Below are positions 42,251 through 53,733 of a DNA stretch of 64,000 nt, piece by piece. The stretch spans positions 48,779,880 to 48,843,879 of the forward strand of contig CM036197.1 of the NCBI GenBank assembly GCA_020631735.1, read 5' to 3'. The notes under the pieces are model-generated. The model saw nothing but the letters and a program-made list of their open reading frames with translations, made no database searches and was not told the DNA's origin. How positions within the stretch are numbered: the stretch's first letter is position 1; each line of letters begins with the position of its first letter. This DNA is from Saccharum officinarum. Its lineage: Eukaryota > Streptophyta > Magnoliopsida > Poales > Poaceae. Position numbers and translations under genes: made by a program.

Positions 42251-42885
42251 GGTCCCGATGATCTCTTTTTTTCTCGAATACGCAAAAGATTTGCGTATCA
42301 TTGTATTAAGGAGAAGAATTTAAACAAACATACAACGCGCTTCTATCGAGCGCCGAAGGAGGTCGACCTAACACATCCGAAACTGAACCATCCTAGCAAA
42401 AGACCTTATGTTTCGATATTACATAAAAGGAAACAACCAATATCGACGCAACTTTGTGACCTAGGAGGTGGCCTTGTGTCTCGCGGCTGCCTGGACGGTG
42501 CCTTTCCAACAGCCAGGAAGAGCTCGTTCAGCGCCTCGGCTTCAGACACAGTAAGGTTGCCATCGAAGATCCTATCAAAGGCCTCCAGTTCCGAAGCGGA
42601 TGGCACAGATGGACCCTTGGTGTAGCCCATACGCTGCATAATCAACACCTCACCTCGCTTGGAAGCTAGCACTCGGGAGAGGCTCTGAGCCACCAGCCGC
42701 CTGCTCCACCACGGTAGTACCGGCTTAGTAGGAGGCTGCTTGGGAGGCTCGCGAATCAGCGGAGAGTCCCTCTTACGTGTGACATTGTTGATGAAGTTGT
42801 CGAGGCGTCGTTTGGCGGAGTCATCGTTGTCCACGACCTGATGGGTAACCCCCGGTGGTGAACTGGGAGGGTCCCGATGATCTCT
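42251..42885 (-). mobile_element. LINE-like insertion with ORF1-type tail and 16-bp target duplication
   Basis: GGTCCCGATGATCTCT occurs at 42251-42266 and again at 42870-42885. Between them, on the minus strand, is a coding segment (LDNFINNVTRKRDSPL, then RVLASKRGEVLIMQRMGYTK and a C-terminus ending EALNELFLAVGKAP). It is followed by a 3' tail with the hairpin ATACGCAAA-AGA-TTTGCGTAT and a short A-run. Target duplication plus A-tail shows insertion by target-primed reverse transcription. The protein resembles the C-terminal part of grass LINE ORF1 proteins. Unusually, it lies next to the 3' end with no RT ORF between. Confidence 0.65.
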
Positions 42886-43479
42886 AGAAGGATGCAGTCT
42901 ACTAATTTGTATGTAGTTGTAGGTCGATCTAATTGTGCATGTGGTGTGAGAGAGTAACATGGGCGCATATTCGTGCATGAATAGCTGCCACAGTTGTATC
43001 CAGATGAGAGGCTTAAAAAACTAGACCTCCCCTTCTAAATTACCCAGCATAATCTAAAGTAACCACCTAATCCACATCTCAATTGCACATATATGCCATT
43101 ATTATTATTAAAAATAAGCTAAAGCAATCCCTAAAGATGCACCTAAACTATCCACAAATGTCATTATGGAAACAAATAACCCAAAGTATTTCATAGACGC
43201 GTAACTTAATTACTCGCTTTTGTTAATATATTATACGAAAAAGAGCTAAAAATACATATGTAAGATGTGTGCTACCAAAGAACACATATACTTGCATAGT
43301 TCCGTGCGGGAAGCGATGAGCTTTACATGGTTTAGCGATCATAAATGGTGTTTCCTTAATGAGTCACATATTTACAAGTTGAATCAACATATTTGCATAG
43401 ACAGTTTAATATGGTAAGCACTCTGATTTTTTTCTAAAAAACATTCATGCTTGTCTCATCTGACCATCGTCCAAAGCTA
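42886..43479. other. AT-rich intergenic DNA
   Basis: No gene or clear repeat boundary seen. Confidence 0.4.
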
Positions 43480-44010
43480 AGCAAAGGCTTTGTTGTTGGG
43501 TTTCGCTCTTCTTAGGTTCATTAGATCGGGTACATCAGTGGGGTACATGTTCATTTCATTGCATATAGAAACAACAATTCCTAGTACATGAACTACTGAG
43601 GAAAAGGGAGAGAGAAACAGAGAGAGAGGAGTATGAAACCGCAAACCATCGAGAGTCGGAGTCGTAGCAGTGGGGTTGGTTGTCTCGTTCGCCGGTTGTG
43701 CCATCTGCGCGCCGGCAGCGACGGTCGGTGGAGACAGAGGCGGTGAAGTGACGTCGGGGTGGCGTTGTCGGCGTCGGTGAGGCTTCCCGTCGCTGGCAGC
43801 ACCCCTCTTTAGATCGGGTTAGGGTTTAGGATGTCGGTGGGGTGACTGGTGGCACGATGAACTTCGTACTGCGAGCCCCGGCCCCACCTTTCCTTTATAG
43901 CGCTGTGCGACGGGGGGCCACCAACCATGTAGGGTTGGGCACCCCCGATCAGGGTGCGAGAACAAGGCCCAAAGGCCGTTGGGCCTATTGGTGTGGAGAT
44001 CATACTAACA
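43480..44010 (-). repeat. Probable 3' LTR of the degenerate Copia
   Basis: On the minus strand a purine tract (AAGGGGGAGAA) is followed by TGTTAGTATGATCTCC, the expected LTR start (44010). TATAAAGG lies about 110 bp in. The other end is not defined, and no matching 5' LTR was found to the right, so the left limit is a guess. Confidence 0.55.
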
Positions 44011-44351
44011 TTCTCCCCCTTGATCTCTCATCACTTTCTTCATTCTTTAATTTCTTACTCAAAACTTTTGATTCATATTTTTCTTGCTTCTATCCTATTC
44101 CATTATAGATTAGTGCATTGAACTGTCTCATCGTCACAGCAATTAGTGCCATTGGACTAACAGCCACAACACATTTCTCCATTTTGGAATGAAACTTTCT
44201 TCTGGGCCCTTCATATATTCGGGAATCATAGGCTTTCCCTTAAACCCATGTCGGCTACGTGTTCTCTGAATACGTTGGGTGGTAAGCCCTTTGTGTGCGG
44301 ATCCGCGAGTATTTTCTCTGTACTTATATGCTCAAGATTTATTATATGATC

Positions 44352-47300
44352 CTAAACTTTATCTTTCACAACATAGTACTTTATGTCAATGTGTTTGGCA
44401 GCACCACTTGACCTATTGTTGTGAGCATACTGCATCGCCGGGTTGTTATCACAATACAACCTCATCGGTTTATTTATATTATCAATTACTTTCAATCCGG
44501 GTATAAATTTCTTTAGCCAATTCACCTGCCCCGTTGCCTCATAGCATGCTACAAACTCGACATACATTGTCGAGGATGTAGTTACGGTTTGTTTGGAGCT
44601 TTTCCACAATATAGCCCCTCCTGCGAGAGTAAATATATATCCTGATGTGGATTTTCTTTCTTCTCCCGCATAATAAGAATCTGAATACCCTTCTATCTGC
44701 AGGGAATCATATCTTCTATACGTAAGCATGAGGCCTTTCGTACCCTGCAAATAACGTAGGACTTTCTTCACTAATTTCCAATGTTCTATTCCTGGATTCT
44801 TTTGATATCTGCCAAGTAACCCAGTAACAAAAGCTAAGTCAGGGCGTATACACACTTGAGCATATTGTAAACTTCCAACTGCTGAAGCATACGGTACCGC
44901 TTTCATTCGATCAATCTCATATTCGTTCTTGGGACACTGATGTTCCCCAAATCTATCGCCCTTGACAATAGGAGCAGGTGAAGGACTGCACGCATGCATA
45001 CTAAATTTCTTTAGAACCTTTTCTATGTATGCCTTTTGCGATAATCCTAGAACCCCCTTTCTTCTGTCTCAGTGAATCTCTATTCCCAAAATGAACGAGG
45101 CCTCACCGAGATCTTTCATATCAAAGTTTGAGGACAAGAATTTCTTGGTTTCCATTAGTAGATTGACATCACTGCTAGCAAGCAGGATATCATCCACATA
45201 CAAAATTAGGAATATGTACTTTTCATTCTTGAATTTTGCGTAAACGCAATTGTCCTCAACATTTTCCTTAAACCCAAAACATTTTATCGTTCTATCAAAC
45301 TTCAAATACCACTGTCTTGAGGCTTGCTTCAATCCACAGATTAATTTCTTTAGACGGCATCCCATATTTTCTTTTTCTTTTACAACAAAACATTTCAGTT
45401 GTGCCATATAAACATTTTCTTCCAAATCCCCGTTAATGAACGCCGTCCTTACATCCATTTGATGTAACTCCAAATTAGAGTGGGCTACAAGTGCCATTAT
45501 AATTCTAAAGGAATCTTTATATGAGACTGGAGAAAACGTCTCATTGTAATCAATCCCTTCTCTTTGTGTAAAGCCTTTCGTCACAAGTCGTGCTTTAAAT
45601 CTTTCTACATTCCCTTGGGAGTCATATTTTGTTTTGTAGATCCATTTACAACCTACTGTTTTTGCTCCTTTAGGAATAATTTCTAATTTCCAAACTTTAT
45701 TGGTACTCATTGATTTCATTTCATCTTCCATAGCCTTAAGCCACTTTGATGAGTGCTCACTTCTCATAGCTTCTTCAAATGAGGTGGGATCATCCCCCAT
45801 CTGAAATTCTTCTGTTTCATAAACTTCATAGTTATCAGAAATAGCTGACCTTCTTGTTCTTTGAGACCTAGGGGCCTCTGGCAGTTGTTCCACATTGGGC
45901 TATTTTTGTTCTTCCTCATGTGCGATATTTGGTTCTATAGGTTCCTCAAGGACAGGCTCCTCAAGGACAGGTTCCTCATGTTCATTCATCGTCGCCACGG
46001 GAGAACTTGCAACATACGTTGGCACCATAGTGTCCTGTACTATCGGTGCAACAGCAGCAGGTAGCGTAAAGAATGGTTCTTCAACCATCGGAGTGGGTAC
46101 ATGTACCCGCTTCTCCTGTAGGCTTATTTCTCGTGCTACCATGCTTCCCCTGATCATGTTATCCTCTAAGAACACAGCGTGTCTTATTTCTACAATATTC
46201 GTATGTCTGTCAGGACAATAGAAGTGATATCCTTTCGATCTTTCTGGATAGCTAATAAAATGGCAGCTGACTATCTTGGAGTCTAACTTTCCTATGTTTG
46301 GGTTAAACACTTTTGCCACAGCTAGACAGCCCCACACACGCAAATGGTTAAGTGAGGGTTCCCTTCCTGTCCATAATTCATATGGTGTTTTAGGCACTGA
46401 TTTGCTTGGTACTCGATTAAGTATGTGAATGGCGGTTTTCAGTGCCTCCATCCATAAACTAATCGGCAATGTGGAGTAACTTATCATACTTCGTACCATA
46501 TCCATTAAGGTATAGTTACGTCTTTCAGCGCACTCCATTCTGTTGAGGCTCCCCCGGTGTGGAGTACTGAGCGACTATGCTATTTTCCTGTAGAAACTTT
46601 GTAAATGGTCCAGGAATTTGGCCATATGGGGTATGTCGCCCATAGTACTCTCCACCTCGGTCTGATCGTACTATCTTTATTTTCTTATTGTGCTGATTTT
46701 CAACCTCCGCTTTAAATATTTTGAATTTATCCAATGCTTCCGATCTTTCTTTAATTGGATAAATATAGCCATAATAAGAGTAGTCATATGTGAATGTTAT
46801 AAACAAATCATAACCATCCATACTTTTCACAGGAAATAGACCACATATATCAGTGTGGATTATTTCTAAAGTTCCTGCGCTTTGTTTGGTATCTTTCTTA
46901 ATTTTCTTGACATACTTTCCTTTGATGCAATCAACGCATTGTTCTAAATCTGAAAATTCTAAGTGCGGAAGAATTGATTCTTTAATTAGTCGTTCTATTC
47001 TCCCCCTCGAAATATGGCCCAAGCGACAGTGCCATAATTTTGAAGAGGCATCATCAATTCAGTTCCGCTTCTTAGTTACATTCACAGATGGGAAATCATT
47101 CATATTCTCATCGCATACATTGTTTGCATTCTCATCAAGAGATAATAAATAAAGCTTGTCTTGTCAGAAGGCAAGACCAACACATTCATTATTAACAAGT
47201 ATCTTATATTTTCCATTACCAAAATGACAATCAATTCTATCATCATCAAGTTTCGAAACACTTATCAAATCTCTGCGCAAAGAGGGAACATAAAGTACTT

Positions 47301-48430
47301 CTTCAAGACTAAGTACAAAACCATTATTCAATTCTAAAGATAAATCTCCAATGGCTTCAACATTGGCTTGCACTCTATTTGCAACTTTAATCGTTCTTTC
47401 TCCTCTTTGCAAGGTTCTCGTCCCACTTAACCCCTGTAAAGAATTTGCAACATGAGTAGTTGTTCCTGAATCAACCCACCAAGTGAATTTAGCATAACTT
47501 AAATATAGGGATTCATCTACAAATGTAATAAATTCATCACCTCTTTTTAGTAGAGATTTTAGGAAGTCTGGACAGTCCCTCTTGTAGTGTCCCTTCTTGA
47601 AGCAGTGCTTGCATTGATCTTTTTTAGCTCCACCATAGGAGTTGTTCTGCTGATTCTCAGAATCCTGGGGTTTCTTTCCATGTGAATTTGAGAAAGAGGC
47701 CTTATCCCACTTGGGTTTCCCTTGTGATTTAGAATTCTTACCATTAAAGTTCTTTCTTTTGTTATCCTTCATAAAATGAGTGGATTCACCCTGTGCGGAC
47801 TTTATCCTCTCCTCTTCTTGAGCCCACATTGAAATAAGTCTTTCTATGCTCCATCTTTCAGGCTGCATATTATAGTTCACAATGAAGGTGACATATTCTT
47901 TTAGCAAAGAAGCAAAAAATAAATGAATCATGAAATCATCTTCCTTCAAATTTATTTCCTTCAGCTTAGATGCTGTAGTGTTCATCTTCAAAATGTGCTC
48001 TCTTATGCTACCACTAGTGTATTTCTCATTCACAAGCTTCTTAATCAGTGAACTTGTTGTGGCCTTGGTAGACCCAGTAAACTGACTCTTGATTTTATCA
48101 AGATATTCTATGGCAGTAGCACATTAAGGGATTGAGCCTCTTATCTGTTCTTCTATGGTGGCCTTGGCCACCAACAGGCACTTGCGGTTGGAGAGAGTCC
48201 ATTACCTATGTTCAAGGTCATATTTCATTCTTATCTCAGCATGATCACGCTTTCGAGCAGCGAAATCAGCGTCAGATTCATTTTCGCCTCTCACCGGGTC
48301 CTCTGATTCAGTAGGACACGGTGAGGTGATGGCAAAGTCGACCTCTCCCAATGCAAGTTTCAGTTCATATTTCTCCCGTCACACACGGTAATTGCTCCCA
48401 TTGAGTGTCGGGATGTTTGCAATGTTCACA
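44352..48430 (-). pseudogene. Degenerate Ty1-copia gag-pol
   Basis: Minus-strand order is as follows. Gag (48430 to about 47600) carries a CCHC knuckle (CKHCFKKGHYKRDC). Protease has WWVDSGTTTHV (about 47480). The integrase zinc region (LWHCRLGHISRGRIERL) and core (HTDICGLFP, IVRSDRGGEY) follow, with a frame break near 46530, then the integrase C-terminal part. RT lies at 45069-45893 (HQMDVRTAFINGDLEE, YVDDILLASS). RNase H lies at 44352-44999 (YSDSYYAGEERKSTSG, LYCDNNPAMQ). The frame changes at about 47100, 46530, 45895 and 45069, and stops occur in gag. The D of the RNase H SDSD motif is replaced by Y. The element is inactive and not closely related to the young Copia at 16436-27640. Confidence 0.88.
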
Positions 48431-48960
48431 ATGCATTTGCCTCCTGAAACCACACCAGAGTAAGTGAGAAACGTTTATACATAAAATTACATGCTTTAAC
48501 TCAACGTTGGTCAAATTAAAGCATATAATTCATCTATGCAAACATTTTACATCACCGTTGGACAGAAGTAAAATTAATGCATAATTTCTCATAGATCAAA
48601 AATTATAATATTGTTATTAACAACGTTGGTCAGAAAATAACAACATCATAATATCATCAAAATTTACTAGAAATTCATAACTTCTCTCAAAAATTAAATT
48701 ATTCTGTTGGTTCAAATTTAATAAATGAGAGTGTTCATTATTCGCAGCGGAAACATAAAATATTCTCATAATTATTTTCCTAGAAACAATGAGGTACTAT
48801 ACTGTTCTCTGAACAAACTTGTCGTTGGACAAATTTGTACATAAGTTTGACTCAAAAATCTATTCAAAACATTAAAAAAATTATTTATCATTTTCTGGAA
48901 AATAAAAAAGAGATAAACTATCGCATTTCACTGTTCTTATGGCCATTTCGGCCTAGCCGC
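48431..48960. other. AT-rich leader of degenerate Copia with spaced CGTTGG motifs
   Basis: Five spaced copies of CGTTGGWCA or similar (about 48503, 48552, 48622, 48707 and 48826) are followed by A/T-rich tracts containing AATGCAT or AAAT. No gene seen. It is probably the 5' leader or an intron of the Copia. Confidence 0.4.
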
Positions 48961-49714
48961 GCGCCTTGCGCCCTCCCCGCGCCCAGCAAAAGGCGGCCCG
49001 CGACCTGCTTTAGCCGTGCGCGCTGGCGCGCCCCCGCGCCTGGGCCTTAACGTGGGCGTGGGCCGGGAAAGAGGCCTGGCGGCTGCGCCCTCTTGGGCCG
49101 ATTTTGGCCCGATCGTGGCCTCGGCCGATCTCGACCGTCCGTCTGCATCCGACGGTCAGGCACAGTGATCGGGAGATCAAAAGCCCTCCTAGGGCCGCCG
49201 AACTCCAGAAACCCTAACCTCATTTCTTTCTTTCCCCCTGGCCTCTCCCAGTGGCATAGCAGTGGCGGCGCCCATGGCGACCGGCCACCATCGGCAAGGA
49301 AGGAGGGTACCGCCGAAGCATATCCACACACCCCGCCTCTTCTTCTTTCTCCCTCCCCTTCTCCGTTAGCCACGCACAGAGTAGCAACAGCTGGCGGCCA
49401 CCCATGGCGGCCGGAGGAGTGGGAGGTCGGTGCCACCGTGGGCCCCCTCGGCGGTGAACGTGCTTGCCCGTGGCTGAGCACGTCACCATCGAGCGGCCTC
49501 ACGGTGGTACCCTGCATCGCGCGTGCCACGATGGTGGCCACGGGTTTCGTTCTTTGTCCCACACGGCGTCTAAACCCGCCGGCGGTGACACGCGATAGGA
49601 CCCAGGTAGGTCCTCCGTCCTCGTTTTCTTCTTTTACCCATTCTCCATCTAGGGTTAGGGTTCACCATGGTTCGATTCGTTTCTTCTCGATCTGAAATTG
49701 GTTCGTTAGGGTTC
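48961..49714. other. GC-rich segment interrupted by Gypsy insertion
   Basis: GC-rich, open in several frames on both strands, ending GTTAGGGTTC where the Gypsy LTR starts. It could be the remaining part of a Copia LTR or a host 5' region. No domain recognised. Confidence 0.35.
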
Positions 49715-52700
49715 TGTAACGGATCAACGTAATTATACGAGATTAAGTAAGAAAATCTTCCACCGAGGCGGTTAATTTATCAAACTTAAACCCGTATAAC
49801 CCGAGATTCCGTGAAATCACGAGGGATTTCAAACCAACCAACATACAACCAAGATCGTACTGATTTAGCAGCCACAGTTCACATGATACATAGAGTTCAC
49901 AATAAAAGTGGAGTACATCGGAGTTCGAAATAAAAGTTATTACAACATAGTTCAAAATAACATAGCATAAGCAAGTAGTTTTACACACACGCTTAGTTCA
50001 AATACAGTGCCAGTAGATAGTCATGGTCCACAAAAACATTAGATAAGACGAATAGAGTGACCCTTGCCCCAGGTCCTAGTTGTCGCCCATCGTCGGATAC
50101 AGACAGTTGGAGCAGTACCCATAGTATATCTGACCATCTGCAACAACAATGGGAACAACGCCCTGAGTACGAGAATGTACTCAGCTAGACTTACCCGTCA
50201 TAAACCAGAAATAAAGGACACCAAGGATCATGCAAGGCTTTATAGATTGGACTGGCTTGACTCATTTGTGAAAAGCATAAGTTGTTATGAAAAACTATAC
50301 CAGTACTTTTTGCATCACTTTTAGTATAACCTATTCAAGCTAGGTAAGCACCTATTGCTAAAACAATCACTTGATTCATCATTAACAATCTAGATTACCA
50401 TATCAGGTTTAGCATTTCCAACATCATTCACTTAACCATCAGTGTTCCATTAATGTTACTACGATGCCATAGCTCGAGTCAAGTGCTCACTAACCGGGAG
50501 CGACGGCGATTCGAATCGAATTCCTATCCAGCTGGAGATTTATTCCTCACACAAACCCTGCTTTCCACCGTCAGGGTCGCGTAGATCACCAATGACACTT
50601 TCCAAGAAGCCGCGGGATAACAATCATGGATCGCACTACCCAGGGACCGCCCGACTGCCAGGACGCACCTTGGGCTCACTCTTCGCGTCCCCGTTACACC
50701 CCTTCAACACCAGTCTGCCAACCCGAGTTTATCCCGGCTCGAAAAGTGTCACTAGCTTCGTGGTCGAAAGGCACTTTATTCGGCCAGCTAAATGTGAGAC
50801 ATGCGTTCAACATGACAAGAGAGACGAGCAACGATCGGTCTTTAATCGACCCAGACGGAATCACTATAGTCCAAAACCCTATAAGACTCCGCACGGTCTT
50901 CGTTTATCCATCAACACTTGGTTACTTTTTATGATCACAATTACAGCTAACCATAACCCGGTATCCACCTATAACTCGCAGGTGACAGGAAATCACCCGA
51001 CTTCTACCGGTCTAAGCATGGCTAAGCAATTTACTCGATCCTGACCTAACAGGGTGAAAGATAATCCGGTGGCCAAGGTAATAATGCAACACCGGTTTCA
51101 CTCAACTCCTATAACTTAATGCAACTATATATATAACTATAGTTCATGTAATAAGGAACAACTTTTATAAAATAGGAGACTTATAATGCTCCGGGGCTTG
51201 CCTCTTTCGAACGAGCTAGGATGGTGGTCGACGCACTCTGGCAGCTCCTCGCCTGACTCTTCCTCCTCGGGCACCTCCTGTGCCTGGGGCTCCAACTGAT
51301 CCGTCCAAGCCTGCTCCTCCTGTACTGCTATCTGCGACTCTTTCTGCAATCCTGTATGATGCAAGTGCATAAGTAAACATGCGAGTGATGCATCGGATTG
51401 TGGTGGAGTGCTTTGATGACATGAGATGCAGATGAGCACATGGAATGAGCAGTTTGAATATAACTATTTCTTCTACAAGGTAGTCCACGTCATCCAAGAA
51501 CATATACCCTAAAACATGCACCTTATTCTTCTATTAGTTAGTCTATCATCTACACATACAAGTGAACCTAAGCTACCAAAGCTTACAAACCTAACTCAAC
51601 CACAACATCAGCAAGGCATAATGATGCTTCAAAGATACACCAAACATATTTTATTTCTCTTAATTTCTCATAAAGAATAATCTTTTATTCCCTATTTAAC
51701 TAGAGTTACACAGCAACACCTATTTTTGGTGTAGATAAAAATCTACAAACATTACAGTAGATTTCTCTTACCCTAACTAACCTACTACTAAATTTTTATG
51801 AGAATTGCCTATGTAAAACTGTCTGTACAAAATAAACAAGTTATAGTCTAAATATGAGCATGAAATTATTTTGTACTAGAAAAAGTATCAAACAACAGAT
51901 TTCACATTTTTCCTATGTTACTAACAGTAAACTAACACACTACAAAAATTATCACATGTATGTTCTATACAAATTTAGCTTTCTACTAAAAATAACAAAG
52001 ATTATCAATTAAAAGCATTTGTACTACACCTCAAAAATTTCTCACAGAACATGCTTCACTAATATTTTTCCTAGAAAGTACATCACTAATAAAGATTAAA
52101 GCAATAAGAATCACATTTTTCCTTTCATTATTTTATTTACTACATATTTTCTAAGATATCAGCATTTATAGCAATTAAATAAATTTGCACAGTAAAGTGT
52201 TACAAAAATAATATGAGATATTTTTAAACTGTAGATCTATTCAAGAGGAACATTTCAAAATTTGTTTCATCATTTTTAGAGCTATAAATCTTGAGATATG
52301 ATTTTTCAAAGCTGTTTCATAATTCTGAGAAATCATTTTCCTTAATTCTTTTAAAAAATCGCCAGTGAAAACGCTGAATACACCCGGTGCAGTGCACCCA
52401 CACGCACTGACACGCGGGACCCACGGGTCAATGGACCCACCGGCCAGCCAGAGCAGCGCGGGGGAGGCGCTGACCGGTGGCGAACTCGCCGCCGGTGAGG
52501 TCTCCGGTGACGGGGAGGGCACCAACGTGCTCCCCGCACCGAGACGCACCCAGTGCACCAACTCCGAGCGGCGCGGGAGCTCCGGAGGAGGCTCGTCGGC
52601 GGAGATGGCGGCATGGCGGCGCTGGAGCTCGTCGGCCGACCAATGCAGGCCACGGGGGCGGCCGAGAAGGCGAGCGCGAGCACCGCTAGGCGAAGGGGAA

Positions 52701-53719
52701 GCGGATGCTCGAGACCGGAGGAGGCATGAAGGGCCAGGGAGCTCCGGCCATGCGCGCCGGCCAACGGTGGCCATGGCGGCAGTGGAGGAGGGGGGGCGGC
52801 CAATTGGCCCTCACCTGAGCTCGAGCGGCGGAGTGGAGGCGCGCACGCGGTGGAGGGAAGCGGGGCGGAGCTGAGGCCGGGAGGAATCGGCCAGAGAAGC
52901 AGCCACGAGCGCGAACGGCGGTGGCGGAGCTCCGGGAGCCGGTGATGGCGCGGCGGTGCGCTGCTGCTGCTGCTGGCGGGGCGAGAGGAGGGAATGGAGG
53001 GAGCAGCCGAGGCGGACGAGCGCGCGAAGGGGGGGTAAGCGAGCGCGGTGCTGCGGGGGCCACAGGGGCGCGTGTCGCGCGGCGTCGTCGGTGTCCGGCC
53101 ACGTGGCTGCCGAGCTCTGCCGCGGCACCACGGCGTCACGCGAGGGCGCGCGCGGGAGGACGCCGGCGCGGGGCTACGGGCCTGGCTGCCAGAGCCGCTG
53201 GGCCGAAAAGGAGGCCGCGGCCCAGTAGGGTGAAAACAAATTTTCCTTTATAAATAATATTTTCAGATTTCCTTATTTATTTCAAAATTGGATTTGGAGA
53301 TGAAAAAGAGGTTTTCAGAATTCTGGCCCAAAATAAAAGTTGTTCAAAATTTTATTCTCTACAACTTTCATGTAGGGCATTTTTCAAAATTCTCAATAGA
53401 TTTTGAATTTAGGATTTAAAGCTAAATTGTTAATCAAAAATTTATTTGTTTAGAATATTTTTAAAACAAAATTTGTGAAAAACTTGAATTCAAGAATTGC
53501 TCCAAAAATCATGTTAATTTATTCTAGATTATTTAAAATTGCTAATACCCAAAAGTATACTACCTTTTTGGCACTTACATCAAAATTAGGGTTCTAATTA
53601 TTTGCTTTTCAAGTTTAAATTTAAAAGAGCTATATTTCATGCAATGCTGGTCATGAAATGATGTTGAATGCTTTATGCTTTGAAATGCTAATGCATGCTT
53701 AACACCCAGGGGTGTTACA
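49715..53719 (-). repeat. 3' LTR of Gypsy element, 4.0 kb
   Basis: On the minus strand it starts TGTAACACCCCTGGGTGTT at 53719 and ends CGTTGATCCGTTACA at 49715. The part 52380-53230 is GC-rich. The rest is AT-rich. Overlapping ORFs in the GC part are not genes. Confidence 0.85.
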
Positions 53720-53733
53720 GCCCTCCCCCTTAT
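53720..53733 (-). other. Polypurine tract of Gypsy element
   Basis: TAAGGGGGAGGGC on the minus strand directly precedes the LTR start TGTAACACC. Confidence 0.8.

Noticed and set aside
48961..49714. 5' LTR of the degenerate Copia
   Set aside because: No convincing match to the 3' LTR-like stretch at 43480-44010.
52241..53253. Cluster of long ORFs on both strands
   Set aside because: They lie in the GC-rich part of the Gypsy LTR and show no domain; low stop density explains them.
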